From assembly GCA_025449115.1 (NCBI GenBank), contig JAHLKC010000112.1:1-64000 (forward strand): DNA of 64,000 nucleotides, read 5' to 3'. A program made the translations under genes and the position numbers. Origin of the DNA: Chytridium lagenaria (Eukaryota; Chytridiomycota; Chytridiomycetes; Chytridiales; Chytridiaceae). Positions 9,579 to 20,586 of this stretch are shown here, one piece after another (the stretch's first letter is position 1; each line of letters begins with the position of its first letter). The notes under the pieces are model-generated. The model made no database searches. It was given only the letters and a program-made list of their open reading frames with translations, and had not been told where the DNA came from.

Positions 9579-10716
9579 TTAACAGTAACGTCGACACCTA
9601 GGTCTTTGAGTCTCCCGACGAGCTTGAGACGAGGTCGACGTTATAACGGTTGCTGCCAGGCAACTTCTCAGGATTCGGATCACTCGTGGTACGAGAGCGA
9701 GTGGATTCGAGTCGATGGGAACCAGGATCAGCAGAGGGTTGATGCTGGGAGGTGGGATGCGGGTCGTGCAAAGGGACGGCAGCAGCAGCAGCTGCTTTAG
9801 GACGCACGGTGACCAGGATACGAGGATCAAGACAACCATCCTGACGTCGGCGGATGGCGTGATCACGGTCAGGACCGACGAGTTCTTCATAGGAGAAGGG
9901 GTCGGAGGTCTTTGGTCGGAGGAAGACTTCTTCATACTCAGGTAAGGGTTCCTTCCCTTTGTCGTTGGATTGCTCAGAGGTGGCGGGTTCAAGGCCTGCC
10001 CTGAGCTGTTGGAGGGAAGGGGTGTGTTCATCGTCGGATAATACATGGACACCTCATCCTCATCCATGTGGTTGTCATCATCAGATGACTGCTTACTTGG
10101 GATGGCGGCGGCGAGGAGGAGGAGCACGGGATGATGACTCAGGGTGAGATGGGTCATCATGATTATTTCTGCTAACTGAACGAGAAGGATGGGGACCTGA
10201 GGAAGCGGCGGCGGCTTTCCTGGAGATGGGAGGGTCCCTGGATGGTGGAGGCCGACGACTAGAGGCCATGGGGTCGGCCAAATGCCTCTGATGCTGGCCA
10301 ACTGTAGCACGCGGGTCGAGGACAGTAAGGTTGTGCCGACGGCACTCCTCTTCGTTAAGGTAAGGCTCAGAGAGTTGGCCTTTCCCTTTTGGTCGCTGGT
10401 TTCTAATGAAGCGGCTTAGGTTTTCCTGACAAAGAGGGACACCAAAGATAGCGCATGTGGCGCGAAACTCGGAGATGATCCCATTGGACCGTTCGGTAAT
10501 GGAAGGGAGGTCTCTTCCAGCCTTGATCTGGAAGAGACGAGAGTTCTCAGGGATTCCAGACCCGGTAAGTTTAGGCCGCTTCTTTTCGACCTTGCCGCCA
10601 GTCTGACGAGGATAGTTGTCCCTAACCTTCCTGTTGTCATTCCCACGATCGCGCCAATCTCGGTCGTTGCGGGCAGAAGACACTAGGAAGGAGGGAGAGG
10701 GTAAGTATGCAATCAC
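9579..10716 (-). pseudogene. Basic, Ser/Pro-rich protein fragment at the 5' end of the minus-strand block
   Basis: The frame ending at 10093 begins after a likely 54-nt intron (GTAAGGATCC near 10734 to CTTCCTAG near 10681 on the minus strand). It encodes an Arg/Asp/Lys-rich segment (NDRDWRDRGNDNRKVRDN), a compact middle (SEFRATCAIFGVPLCQENL) and an Arg/Pro/Ser-rich tail. A second frame (10310-9579) overlaps and continues it. Basic low-complexity character suggests nucleic-acid binding. I cannot name it. Confidence 0.35.
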
Positions 10717-10860
10717 CAGGGTGCTGGATCCTTACTTGATGTATCAGTAGTAATGGTTTAATAAAGAAGTTCCTTGTCAAAGTTGGTTCTTTCTTTATTA
10801 GGTAAATCTTGGTATCCACTCTGGTTAGAGTGGACACCATTTCATTTGTTTTTCTAAGTC

Positions 10861-11148
10861 CCCCACCCTGAACGGGGAGACAGAAATTACGACCTCAAAA
10901 AACGAGGTAACACGAAAACTCTTTTGATCTCAGACGAGGTCGACGAGAGCTTCCCGATGCTTTTTCAAGCATCTCTTTATCATAAGTCCTCGCCGACATC
11001 TCATCCTACCATCAATGGCTCTAGGATTCTGGTCCAGCCATGATGGTGGGACGAGAGTTTTTTGAGAAAAATGAGGGCGCCGAAGGACGCCCTAAAAAAG
11101 CTTCAAACCAGCTAGAAGCTGGATATGAAAACGCGAGCTAAAGGCTCG
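10861..11148. repeat. Array of short perfect hairpins upstream of the minus-strand frames
   Basis: Four hairpins lie close together: GATGCTT-TTTC-AAGCATC (10956-10973), AGGGCG-8 nt-CGCCCT (11074-11093), CCAGCT-AGA-AGCTGG (11108-11122) and CGAGC-TAAAG-GCTCG (11134-11148). Weaker ACCTC/GAGGT pairing is at 10893-10908. On the minus strand this is the leader of the frames ending at 10716, so it could be a structured 5' untranslated RNA. Confidence 0.5.
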
Positions 11149-12284
11149 AAATTTGACGAAGATGTATACAACATGCTCGTGATCATCATTAAAGATGAGG
11201 TAATGCCTAGAGGTCGATGGATCGAAGTCTATATGGCAAAAGGTATTTCATAGATATAAGAAGTCCAAAGACGATATCTACAAAGGTGGATCACAATAGT
11301 GCAAGGTCCAGGGGGCATAAGAACGCAGCTGGAGATCATGCTGTGATGATGTGGACTCTGGTGCTCCTTCCATGAGGCCCCAAATACTCTGAGAGATCAG
11401 AACAATGGCGGAACAATGGAAGGGTAACACAAAATGATTCTGGGCATGCCGGGAGGGAGGCAGGAGTCCCTGCAAGCCCATCAACCATCCAGAAGTCCGT
11501 TTTCGGCGGGGGAACGCGTCCAGATCGGTCCAGAGAGTCGGTGACGTCGATTTTGCGAAAGAAATAAAGCAAAAGAAGCAAAATTCGACGAGAAACTCAC
11601 CAAAACACCCATTTTAGGTTGGGCCCCACTGTGATCTTCTCTTGACCCATCCCTCCCTACCTAGCTTCGACTAGGGGGTAGGGGAGAAGAGTAAAGGAGT
11701 TGCTCCAGCAGAGCAAGTCCACAGAGCACCTAGGGACAGGATGTACTCCTGAATCTAAGTGATGTTGTTGTTTGGCGATGGTGTGGGTGGAGTGATCGCG
11801 AGGTTCTGCTTATGTAAAGGGAGAAGGGAACGTGTTTAGTATCTTCATTATCGACTTACCTTGCTGCTAAACCAATATCAGCACCAGATCGTCTCCTGGC
11901 GATCGGGGATGGCTATAAGTCTCCATGCCACCCTACTATGGCACCTTTTGGAACATGGGCCTCTCGTTTGCCTCTCAGAGCTTAGAACAGGGTAACCTCA
12001 CTCATTGCCTGCCGTTAGCGCCTGATCATCGGGTCGGAGAGCACCAGAGGTGGAATGTAGCTGACCAAGCCTCGACTAAAGGACACTGTGAATGAGGAGG
12101 GATTCCATCACAGCCTTCTGTCTCAAACGGCCGGATTGCAGCTTCACCAGGTGGTAAGGGGGCAGAGGGGTCGACTGTCATCCAACTAAGAGTGAAGGGG
12201 AGATCACGCCGCGAGGCCACGCGCGTGGTGATAGAGGATGGGGGATCAACTCAATATCAACTACTTAATTCAACAAGGTACAAA
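11149..12284. other. No gene recognised; palindromic spacer
   Basis: Only short shadow frames are present. A strong imperfect hairpin lies at 11651-11686 (CCCTACCTAG against CTAGGGGGTAGGG) and a perfect 12-bp palindrome CCACGCGCGTGG at 12217-12228. It separates the Gypsy-like and Copia-like remnants and is probably decayed mobile-element sequence. Confidence 0.4.
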
Positions 12285-12530
12285 TTAAATCAAGAAATCT
12301 CTCATATTAAAGTAATACACAAAATACAAATAAATAATAGACACAACATATGCACACACATATAAACGGCACATATGCGCGCCACCTCCTTCAATAAAAA
12401 CCCTATAAACGTGGGGAAAAACTATATATAAAAAACCCAAAGGGAAAAGAAGGGAGGATTCAATATGACGCGTAAATATACGCGTCGACGCGGGATACAA
12501 CGGAACTCAACGGACTTAGACAAGATGTCC

Positions 12531-12690
12531 TTATGAGCCATAGGCCATGTGAATAATGTAATTCTTCACAGGGTGTTCTTCCACATCGAATAGGCCAATC
12601 CTGGTAGCGCTGATGTTGCGGGCGCTGCCAGAGTCGATGTGCCATTCGGTGTAGTCGGCTGGATCATGGACGGGAAAGAGGTAGGGAGCG
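12531..12690 (-). pseudogene. Start of a Copia-type protease (DSG motif)
   Basis: Following the Gag tail, the minus strand reads EWHIDSGSARNISATRIGLF, matching the conserved start of Ty1/Copia proteases, where W-x-x-DSG-A-x-x-H is usual. The catalytic aspartate codon lies within 12627-12635. The histidine usually found four residues after DSG is Asn here. The frame stops at 12531, so only about 40 residues remain. Confidence 0.55.
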
Positions 12691-12732
12691 CCATGTAGAG
12701 TTCATAAATGTCTTCTTTATTGATTTCATCAA

Positions 12733-13575
12733 TTACATAGTCAGGGTTGGCATGGGTGAAGAAAGCGGGGGCTGGAGCGAAGGCGGCGAAATGGGCTGGA
12801 GCGGGGTGGTTGTTGTTATGGGCGGGGATGGGCTGGGGTTGGCCTTGGGGTTTCTTTGGCCACGGGCTTTGTTTTCAGGGTTGCAGTGTTTGGCGACGTG
12901 GCCCCAGTAGCGGCAAGTGGTACAGAACATGCAGCGGTCGGTGGGTGGCGACTGCTTTGACAGTTGGTACAGAGGATGGGGAGGGGTGCTTGGGCAACAG
13001 GGGCGTTAGGGGGGCGTTGGTAAGGAGGAGCAAGTGGGCGATGGGGGGGTGGGTTGGGCAGTGGGCGGTGTGGGGGTGGGTGAGGGTTGGCGGCGAAGGC
13101 GGGCTGAGGTTCGTCCGTAGCTTTGTCGTAGGCAGGGGCATATTTGGTGAGGGCTGCTTTAAGTGCGGTCCAGTCGTTCTTATTATTGTCGATGGCGGTA
13201 AACATGGTCTTGAGGACGGCTGGGTCAAGGCCGTCCACGAAGCCAGCGGCGACGTCGTCCGTAGTGATAGTTTTGATGCCGGCGGTGGTGATGTCAGTGA
13301 CGATCGGCGGGCTTCATTAAGGTATGAGGCGAGTGTACGGCTGTTCTGCGTAAGGCGGAGGACTTCTTTGCGGAGGGTCGCCGCGAGGTTGGAAGCGTCC
13401 AGGGAGGCAGATAGCTGGAGTGCCTTCCATCCATCGAGGGGTGTGCCGTAGTACCGATAGCCTTGGACGCGTAGATGCCGTATGTTTCCGAGTCGGTCCA
13501 TGCAGCGACGTGACCGTTGATGAAAAGCTGTTCCAACCGTTCGCGTCTTGGAAGCCGTCGCGTCCTTGGGGTCAA
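12733..13575 (-). pseudogene. Copia-like Gag with tandem zinc knuckles
   Basis: The N-terminal part reads GTPLDGWKALQLSASLDASN and LRLTQNSRTLASYLNEARR, a helical Gag layout. After a shift, another frame (13238-12816) reads LDPAVLKTMFTAIDNNKND and a Pro/His-rich linker. A partial first knuckle (CTNCQSSRHPPTA) is followed, one base out of frame near 12945, by a clean CX2CX4HX4C knuckle CTTCRYWGHVAKHC. Gag would package element RNA; the repeated shifts mean this copy makes no intact protein unless they are assembly errors. Confidence 0.6.
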
Positions 13576-13639
13576 CAGCGGGTAGGCCTCGCCGAGGTGC
13601 TTGCTGATCGGGACCGTGTCGTATTCCTTGGATGATGCA

Positions 13640-14593
13640 GCAGCTTCACCATCAAGGTGGCGTGGTGAACTGCATTATCCACGTGCGGGTAAGGGACGGG
13701 TTCTTGATGGAGGTGCTAGTCAGGCGAGTGATGGTGGGTTTGTTGAGGTAGGCCATTTTTCTTTCTTTGGGGATTGTCAGGAGTGAGTTTTTCTTGTATT
13801 GGGTTTGGGGGTGTGGCTTTCTTGGTTGATGTGAGAGGGGTGTTGCAGGGTGTAGGGGAGGAAGGAAGTTTGTTCTTGGTGTTGGGGCCAGGGTGGTGAG
13901 CGGTGCGGTGATCAGGGCGGTGTGCAGGGCGGTGAGCAGGGCGTTGGGCAGGGTAGTGCGTTGGGCAGGGCGTTTGGTAGTGTAGGCTGTTGGGTTGGTG
14001 TGTTGGGTAGTTGGAATGTCGAGCGACTCAATCTGTGAGAAAAGTGAAGAAAAAGTGAATGTTTTATTATTCAGAATAAACTATGAGCTTTTTATAAGTC
14101 TCGATAGTGTAACATAGCACAAATGCTAACAAGATCCTAGAATATCAATATTTACAAGATCGATTTATTGAAAAATTCAAGTTCGTTGAAGTGTTACAAA
14201 AAATCTACATTTTTCTATGGCGTCCTCATCCCTCACAACCACAACCTCAGCTCGTGTGTGGTTTGTCCTTTTGGACTCGTCTGGCAGGCAGCATCGGCCT
14301 ACTTATATCGAACGAAAGCCTCAGCTATAGCTCATGATTTTGTCATGATGTGAAAGCTTTAGCGATTACTCTCCTATTCTGTCTGCTTTTACGGTGTCCG
14401 ACATGTACGTTTACCGCAGCATAAGGGCCTATGATCAGGGGAATCCTATCTTAATCCAGATGACACTATCGATCGACTCGGAGAGGATGCGAGAGATAAC
14501 GCTCTCCTGGTTGCTGTCTCGTCGCAGGGAGCCCCCATGTGTTAGTCTGTTTTCATTGCATTTATTTATTGGTGACGTTACTTACAATCATCA
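13640..14593. other. Non-coding; G-rich minisatellite and AT-rich spacer
   Basis: 13870-13985 is a degenerate G-rich tandem repeat built from 12-14-bp units such as GGTGAGCAGGGCG and TTGGGCAGGGCG. 14040-14590 is AT-rich and shows no gene; the last 70 bases already resemble the repeated intron of the downstream Crinkler-like gene. Confidence 0.5.
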
Positions 14594-15780
14594 ATGCACC
14601 CAGTCTCATACCGAGTCTGGTTCAAGGTCATGCTTCCTACTGGGACGACCTTCTTTGAGGACTCCCTCGACCTGAGTTCTTATTCCACACTCTCTACATT
14701 TTGCAGAGCGATTCATGCATCTTTCCCTCTTCTTTCTTCTCTTCGAACCAATGATTTTCAAGTTTATGCGAATCAAACCTCTTTTGACTCATGGGGGGCG
14801 TTTCTGAATCTTTCATCAACTCTTGGTGGCTTAGGAAGGAGCCAGGAGAACCCGATTATTGTGTTAACACCAGCGGATGGTGAGTTTGGATCTGCTCTTC
14901 TTTATATTATTTCATCCTATGTCATCCAGTGAGATGATGCTTTTTGCTTACTGCCTACTCGCAGGGAGCCCCCATGTGTTAGCTGTTTTCGGTTTTATTG
15001 CATTTTATCTGCTTACGTTACTTACAATCATCAACCACCAGTCTCATACCGAGTCTGGTTCAAGGTCGTTCTTCCTACTGGGATGGTCCTCCTTAATGAC
15101 TCCCTCGACCTGAAGTCTTCTTCCACACTCTATTATACTGTAAACAGAATACTTTTTACATTTTGCAAAGCGATTCAAGAATCTTTCCCTCCTCTGTCTT
15201 CTCTTCAACCCAACGATGTTCAAGTTTATGAGAATCAAACCTCTTTTGACTCACGGGGGGCGTTTCTGGATCTTTCATCAACTCTTGGTGGCTTAGGAAG
15301 GAAACCAGGAGAACCCGATTATTGTGTTAACACTAGCGAATGGTGAGTTTTTTGGATCTGCTCTTCTTTATATTATTCAATCTATGTCATCCAGTGAGAT
15401 GATGCTTTTTGCTTACTGCCTACTCGCAGGGAGCCCCCATGTGTTAGCTGTTTTCGTTTTTATTGCATTTTATCTGATTACGTTACTTACAATCATCAAC
15501 CACCAGTCTCATACCGAGTCTGTTCAAGGTCGTGCTTCTACTGGGACGGTCCTCCTTAATAACTCCCTCGATATTGATTCAAACACCATACTTTTTACGT
15601 TTTGCAAAGCGATTCAAGAATCTTTCCCTCTTCTGTCTTCTCTTCGATCCAGCGATGTTCAAGTATATAGGAATCAAGCCTCTTTTGACTCTTGTGGGAC
15701 CGTTCTGGATCTTTCAACCAAAGTTTATGGTTTGGGAAGGAGCCAGGAAAACCCGATTGTTGTTGTAGTAAATGCTTATG
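14524..15780 (+). repeat. Three tandem copies of an intron-plus-exon unit in the Crinkler-like gene
   Basis: The landmark GCAGGGAGCCCCCATGTGTTAG occurs from 14524, 14961 and 15426, giving periods of 437 and 465 bp. Each unit has about 80 bases of intron and a full ubiquitin-like exon. Copies 1 and 2 are closest, and copy 3 differs more toward its end. The duplication includes splice sites, so one transcript could carry one, two or three heads by exon skipping. Confidence 0.85.
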
Positions 15781-17349
15781 GTGGGTCTTCTATCTGCTTT
15801 TTTTTTTCAATTATTTTTCGTCTATTTCATCCACTTACTTTCCTACAATGTAGCTATTTGGATACTCCGCTGTATAATCTCAACTATGATTATAATATAC
15901 AGTCAACTACTACAACAAAGTCCAAAGGATTTCCGCTCACGCTGACCTTGGCCTGATTTTCGTAAGCTGGCTGCCGAGTTTGACACAGCAAATGTGATTC
16001 TGGAGTCCACGCCCCTGTTTACTCAAAGAAAAGTTCCCATTATCCGTACAGAAACGGATTTATATGTTATTTGGCAAAATGCGGTAAGTGAACAATTTAT
16101 TTTAAAAGGCGCTAAAGAAATTAGCTGGACTGGGCCATGCCTGCCCTCGCGCCTGCCGATTCGGTCAGAGTTAACTCTAGACTATACCTTAAAGGCCACC
16201 CCGACTTTCTATTAACTTCAAACGAGAAACCGTTACTTGTTGGCAAAATGACGAGATGCAACGTGATTCCCACGGGTTGTGATCTTCAAAAAACTTATGA
16301 TGAAGGCCATAAGACTGTACGTAAATGCATGCATCAAATTACTACTTATATGGAGGTGAGTGGCCGTTACCTGCGCCAAAGTGCTTACGTATAATCACAG
16401 ACTAATGGACTCCGCTTTGGAGTACTTCACGACATGCATTGCACGTGGTTCTTGATGCTTCCGTCACGGAAACTTTGCAGCGGCGAGACAAAGAAAACCG
16501 TACACGTGTCACCGGGGATTCTTTTTGATGCAGTGAGCGGTCCGGAGGAAGCCCACTTTTTTTAGATCTTTGGCCTATGTTTTGAGTCTTGCAGGGAATG
16601 CTAGGTGGAGGCGGGAAAGGACTCGAGTGTTAGTGTCGACTCTACTCAATTGACGATTTCCGATCATGCCGCGGAATATTCTGGAGGAACGTCTATGACA
16701 GCAAATAAACAGAATCAGCAGTCATCATCATCAAACACGTATATGGGTGAGACTGGTAGCGGAGCTGCTTTACCCTTGGAGCGAGGGATGACCGATGAAA
16801 TTCTGACGGAGGATTGCATAGATTCTATTATCGAAGATCCCTTTGATGCTCTTCCGTTGTTTTCTTTCTTCAGTGAGAAACTCGGACATGGCCGCTCAGG
16901 AGATGTCTACAAAATGCGTAATCAACGACACTCCAGTCGCCATGAAGGTTGTGGACAGCTATAAGAATCATGAAGGCGAAAAAGCCGTTCTGCGGGAAAG
17001 CGAGGTCTACAGCGAACTTCAAGATCTTCAAGACAATGCCATACCTAAAGTTATCATGTCGGCACGCTTCTGGCGGTTCTTTCTCCTCTTAGGCACGCGT
17101 CTTGCATCCGAAGGCACCAAGAAAGTTTTGGACGACGATGATCGACGGCTGGCGTTGAAGTCACTATCAGCCATTCATGCCAAAAGGATATATTCATGGT
17201 GACATACGTCGTCAAAATGTTTGTTTTGATGTCGATAACTTTGGGCAACGAAGGCTTTGTGGATTGATCTGGAGTCCTGTCGACCTGGGTCGCCGGCGGA
17301 GATAGAGGAGGAGAGGACACAAGTTGAAAATGATGATTTTGATCCTTGA
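14594..17349 (+). CDS. Crinkler-like protein: three N-terminal ubiquitin-like units, REase-like region, protein kinase domain
   Basis: Three homologous exons (14604-14879, 15042-15342, 15507-15780) each encode about 90 residues with the pattern SLDL, TFCRAI or TFCKAIQ, LSSL, FQVYANQTSFDS, LGGLG and an ENPI(I/V)V end. This matches the ubiquitin-like head of Crinkler (CRN) effectors. Later exons give GHPDFLLTSNEKPLLVGK and TNGLRFGVLHDMHCTWFL, like the PD-(D/E)xK-related segment of fungal CRNs, and then a kinase: Gly loop EKLGHGRSGDV, VAMKVVD with the lysine, and catalytic loop YIHGDIRRQNV. Introns at 16085, 16357 and 16532 are clear. One-base shifts occur near 15311 (second copy), 15525, 15962, 16918, 17184 and 17240, mostly in homopolymers. 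In known CRNs the head drives delivery or localisation and the tail acts in the target; the role here is inferred. Confidence 0.7.
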
Positions 17350-18055
17350 CCCTAAATTCGGTTCCTACACTTATTGGCTAGTTTGCAGCAGAATAAATTA
17401 TCGAAGGATGAGCGGAAGTCAGAGAAGTTCATGTATTTGCAGTTGGTCGACATTAAATTGTGTTTTTTTCAGCCATTTTTTCGTCGGTTGTTTTTTTTTT
17501 TTTTGTTTCATCAGTAGCTATTGGCGAGGGTGTAATGTAATCATTAAACTCGTTTGGGATCCATCCTTAGGTAACATCATTGTATAATTGTTGTAGAACA
17601 TTCATCATGCAGTCCAGAACAACCCACCCATCACCACTATTTATATACACAATTAACACAGTTTCGTGTTTGATGTATGTATAAACTCACGATTCATTCG
17701 CGAATAGGCACACGATTCATCGCGAATAGGCATCCATCTCAACAGTGACAACAAAAAGAAGAAAAGAGCTATATCCTGGACATAGTCCTTGTACAAAGTC
17801 CATCCAAAGCAAAAATCAAAAAGCACCATCCCATAACGTGGAATATTAAAAGACCACCAGCACGAGGAAAAATAACATCTCTTACGATGGGTGTCGAGCA
17901 TTACAAAGACGGTCCCAAGAACTTACAAAACGAAGCAACAGGTAGGAAAGGAATGGAAAAGAAAAAGAAAAATAAAGATAATACGTAAGAGTAAGGCAAA
18001 CAGAACTTTCAAAACTCATCCCCAACAGTCTCCACTACCACCTTCCTCACAAATT
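17350..18055. other. Intergenic, no gene recognised
   Basis: This is T-rich sequence after the Crinkler-like gene, then the 3' flank of threonine synthase. A direct repeat of GATTCATTCGCGAATAGGCA type occurs at about 17690-17730. Nothing else stands out. Confidence 0.5.
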
Positions 18056-19673
18056 TCAACGCAACGCCTTATCTCCCCCCGTAAACACGTCTACTACCCT
18101 CTTTGGTAACCCCTTCTGCTCCACCAACGCCTTTGGTGCAAAGTCCTCATACTTTAACCCCGCAAAGCCCTTCACAGCTTCATCCACAGCATCAGGGAAC
18201 TTTCCAGGTGACGCAGTTGCCAACACACACGTTACAACTCCCTCCCTCTCACTCTCCTCCAATCCAGCCAACACCTCTTCAGCCGCTACAACACCAACAG
18301 CCGTATGCGGGTCAAGCACGTACCTGTTCTCAGGAAGAACAAAGTACCGCCTGATAGCATCAGTGGTCTGCGCATCCGTGACACGACGCGACGTGAAGAT
18401 TTCCTTGGAAAGAGCGTGAACGTTTGAGGGAACCGTAAATCCATTTCCTGTACGGAGATGTTGCATCCATGTGGAGATGGCACGGGATGCGGTGGAGGAT
18501 GCGGTGAGATCAGGTGTGGATGTGATGGAATCGCCTCGAGCAAGGTACCACAATAACCTCTCGAAATTTGAGCTGACGAGGATATCCATGGCAGGCGACA
18601 GAGTCATTTTCACGTCATCAGCGGTGGTGGTGGATGTAGGTGATGTGGGTTTCGTGTAAGCACCAGTCTCCCAGAAACGATGGAGAATATCGTTTTCGTT
18701 GGTGGCGATAATGAGTTTGTGGATCGGGAGACCCATGCGGACAGAGTAGTAGCCGGCGAGGATGTCGCCAAAGTTTCCAGTGGGGACAGAGTATTGAACC
18801 TTCGGGAGATCGGTGGGTGTAGCGCCTTTGGTGGTATCGCGCTTAATGTGAGATTTGCAAAAGTGGAGGTAGGATGCAAAGTAGTAGGAGGTTTGAGCGA
18901 GGATTCTCGCCCAGTTGATGGAGTTGATGGCACCGAGTTTGTATTTTTGCTTAAACTCGCGGTCACCGAAAAGATCTTAACGGTTTCTTGGCAGTCGTCA
19001 AGGTGGAGCCGTCGAGAGCAACGTTGTGGACGTTTCCATCGAGAACGGATGTCATTTGTTGCTCTTGAACTGGACTGATGCGGTGCTTGGGTGGAGAATG
19101 AAAACGTTGACGTTCTTCTTTCCACGAAGACCGTAGATGGCGGCACCACCCGTGTCTCCAGATGTGGCGCCGAGAACATTGATCCGGTGGACGGGCTCAC
19201 CTGGGCTTGCGCGGCGGTTCTTGCGGGCAAGAAAGTATTCGAAGAGGTTTCCAAGAACTTGAAGAGCAACATCCTTGAAGGCAAAGGTGGGGCCGTGAAA
19301 GAGCTCTAGGACATGAAGGTGGTTGGGTTTTGCATCCGATGAGGATGTGGGGACAACGGGGAGGTCTTTGACTGGGGTGACATCGGGATGCGAGAATGTG
19401 GCAAACGATCTCTTAAGGATGTCAAGAAGATCGTCGTCAGGGATACCACTCTCTGCGCTCTGCTGTGGGGTCTCTACGTAGCGACGGAAGAGACGAAAGG
19501 CAATCTGATAGTAAGGCAGGTCTGCCCAAGACAGAATGTCCTCTACAGAGAATGAGGGGGATATCTGTAGGAATGTAAAGACCACCATCTGGAGCAAGAC
19601 CCTCAAAAACGGCTTCCTCGAATGTGAGTAGCTTTGGATCGCTCTCGTCGTTGCGTGTTGATCTGTAGGGCAT
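18056..19673 (-). CDS. THR4: Threonine synthase, PLP-dependent
   Basis: This enzyme converts O-phosphohomoserine and water to threonine and phosphate, the last step of threonine synthesis, in the cytosol. The start ATG at 19673 gives MPYRSTRNDESDPKL and LTFEEAVFEGLAPDGGLYIP, as in fungal Thr4. The PLP lysine is in HGPTFAFKDVALQ (about 19285). The phosphate-binding loop follows as GATSGDTGGAAIYGLRG, then NSINWARILAQTSYY, TGNFGDILAGYY, ATNENDILHRF, SNFERLLWYLARG and LDPHTAVGV near the C-terminus. The length of about 540 codons is normal. No intron is needed. The frame is broken at four homopolymers (G run 19556-19560, GG 19082-19083, AA 19000-19001, A run 18968-18971), each fixed by one base, which points to assembly error rather than loss of the gene. 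Confidence 0.95.
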
Positions 19674-20586
19674 GACTGCGAGGAGGTTGTGTGTGGGGCA
19701 AAAAGAGATCTTTTCTGACTGATAAGATGAAAATTGATGACTGATTTGGTAGACGATCTTCGTACTTGAGAAGTAGGAAGCCCATCTGGACGGTTAGCGT
19801 TCATACATTTTAAAGTAGGAGCGACCATACTCATTATTAGGACATTTGGAACAAACGTTGTTAAATGCTGCGGATTCAGCAGCACCACCACAGCCCAACA
19901 ATGAAGGCATCGACCAAACTGCAAGAACCAGCAGCAGTAACAACTCTCTAACCACTTAATATACTAGGACCATACACCTATCACACCCACCATAATGTAC
20001 CTGTAGATATTACTTCTCTAGCAAAATGTTTAAGGATTTCACCACAACAATAAATTGTAGTAAAATGGCATAGTTTTGGCTGTTGTTGCAAGGAACATCG
20101 ACATTTTCACTTGCACCTTCATCACTATTAGCAAGGATAAAAAAGCAATTTGCCGCCATATGGACACGATTCCTAGTATGAAGATGTTTTTCCGCCCAAC
20201 CAAACTGCATTGAAAGTCACTTATACAAGTCATCTTTGAAGGCGACATGAATTACCTCTAATCCACTAACAAATAGACCGTATGCGGTGAAAGCATTCGT
20301 TCGGACTTCAGGAGTTGGGACCTGACATGCATTTAACCTATCATGTCTGACGCCCAGTACCAAGGTCTTGTCTTCGTTGTTCGTACGTCAACTGACGCCC
20401 TTTCCTCCCTTGCTCACTTTCATAGCAACAAAAAAAAAATAATTAGAAATTGTCAAGTTTCGCGTGTCTCTCTGAATTGATCCAGCCATGTTTCTTCCCA
20501 AAGACACACGACCATCAGAAAGAAACAACCTTCCAACAGAACTGGCTGAGAAAAACGAACCATCTCCTTACCATCGTTTTCCGTCA
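19674..20586. other. Divergent promoter region between threonine synthase and the WSC-CAP gene
   Basis: Both flanking genes are read away from this stretch. It has no convincing exon. AT-rich patches at 20020-20060 and an A run near 20429-20437 are visible, but no specific factor site can be named. Confidence 0.5.

Larger units (their letters stand above)
12531..13635 (-). mobile_element. Copia-like retrotransposon fragment (Gag plus start of protease)
   Basis: Minus-strand frames give a Gag with CCHC zinc knuckles followed by a DSG-type protease motif, the order at the start of Ty1/Copia elements. It stops at 12531 with no integrase, reverse transcriptase or recognisable LTR. The flank 12285-12530 is AT-rich and non-coding. 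Confidence 0.6.

Noticed and set aside
7130..10710. A plus-strand gene with many introns using the GGTAAG donors
   Set aside because: Exons between the donors do not form a consistent open frame, while the minus strand has long frames with plausible protein composition. Kept only as a finding on motif excess.
19545..19570. Intron in THR4 after TDIP
   Set aside because: No GT-AG pair fits; removing one G from the G run at 19556-19560 restores the conserved frame directly.
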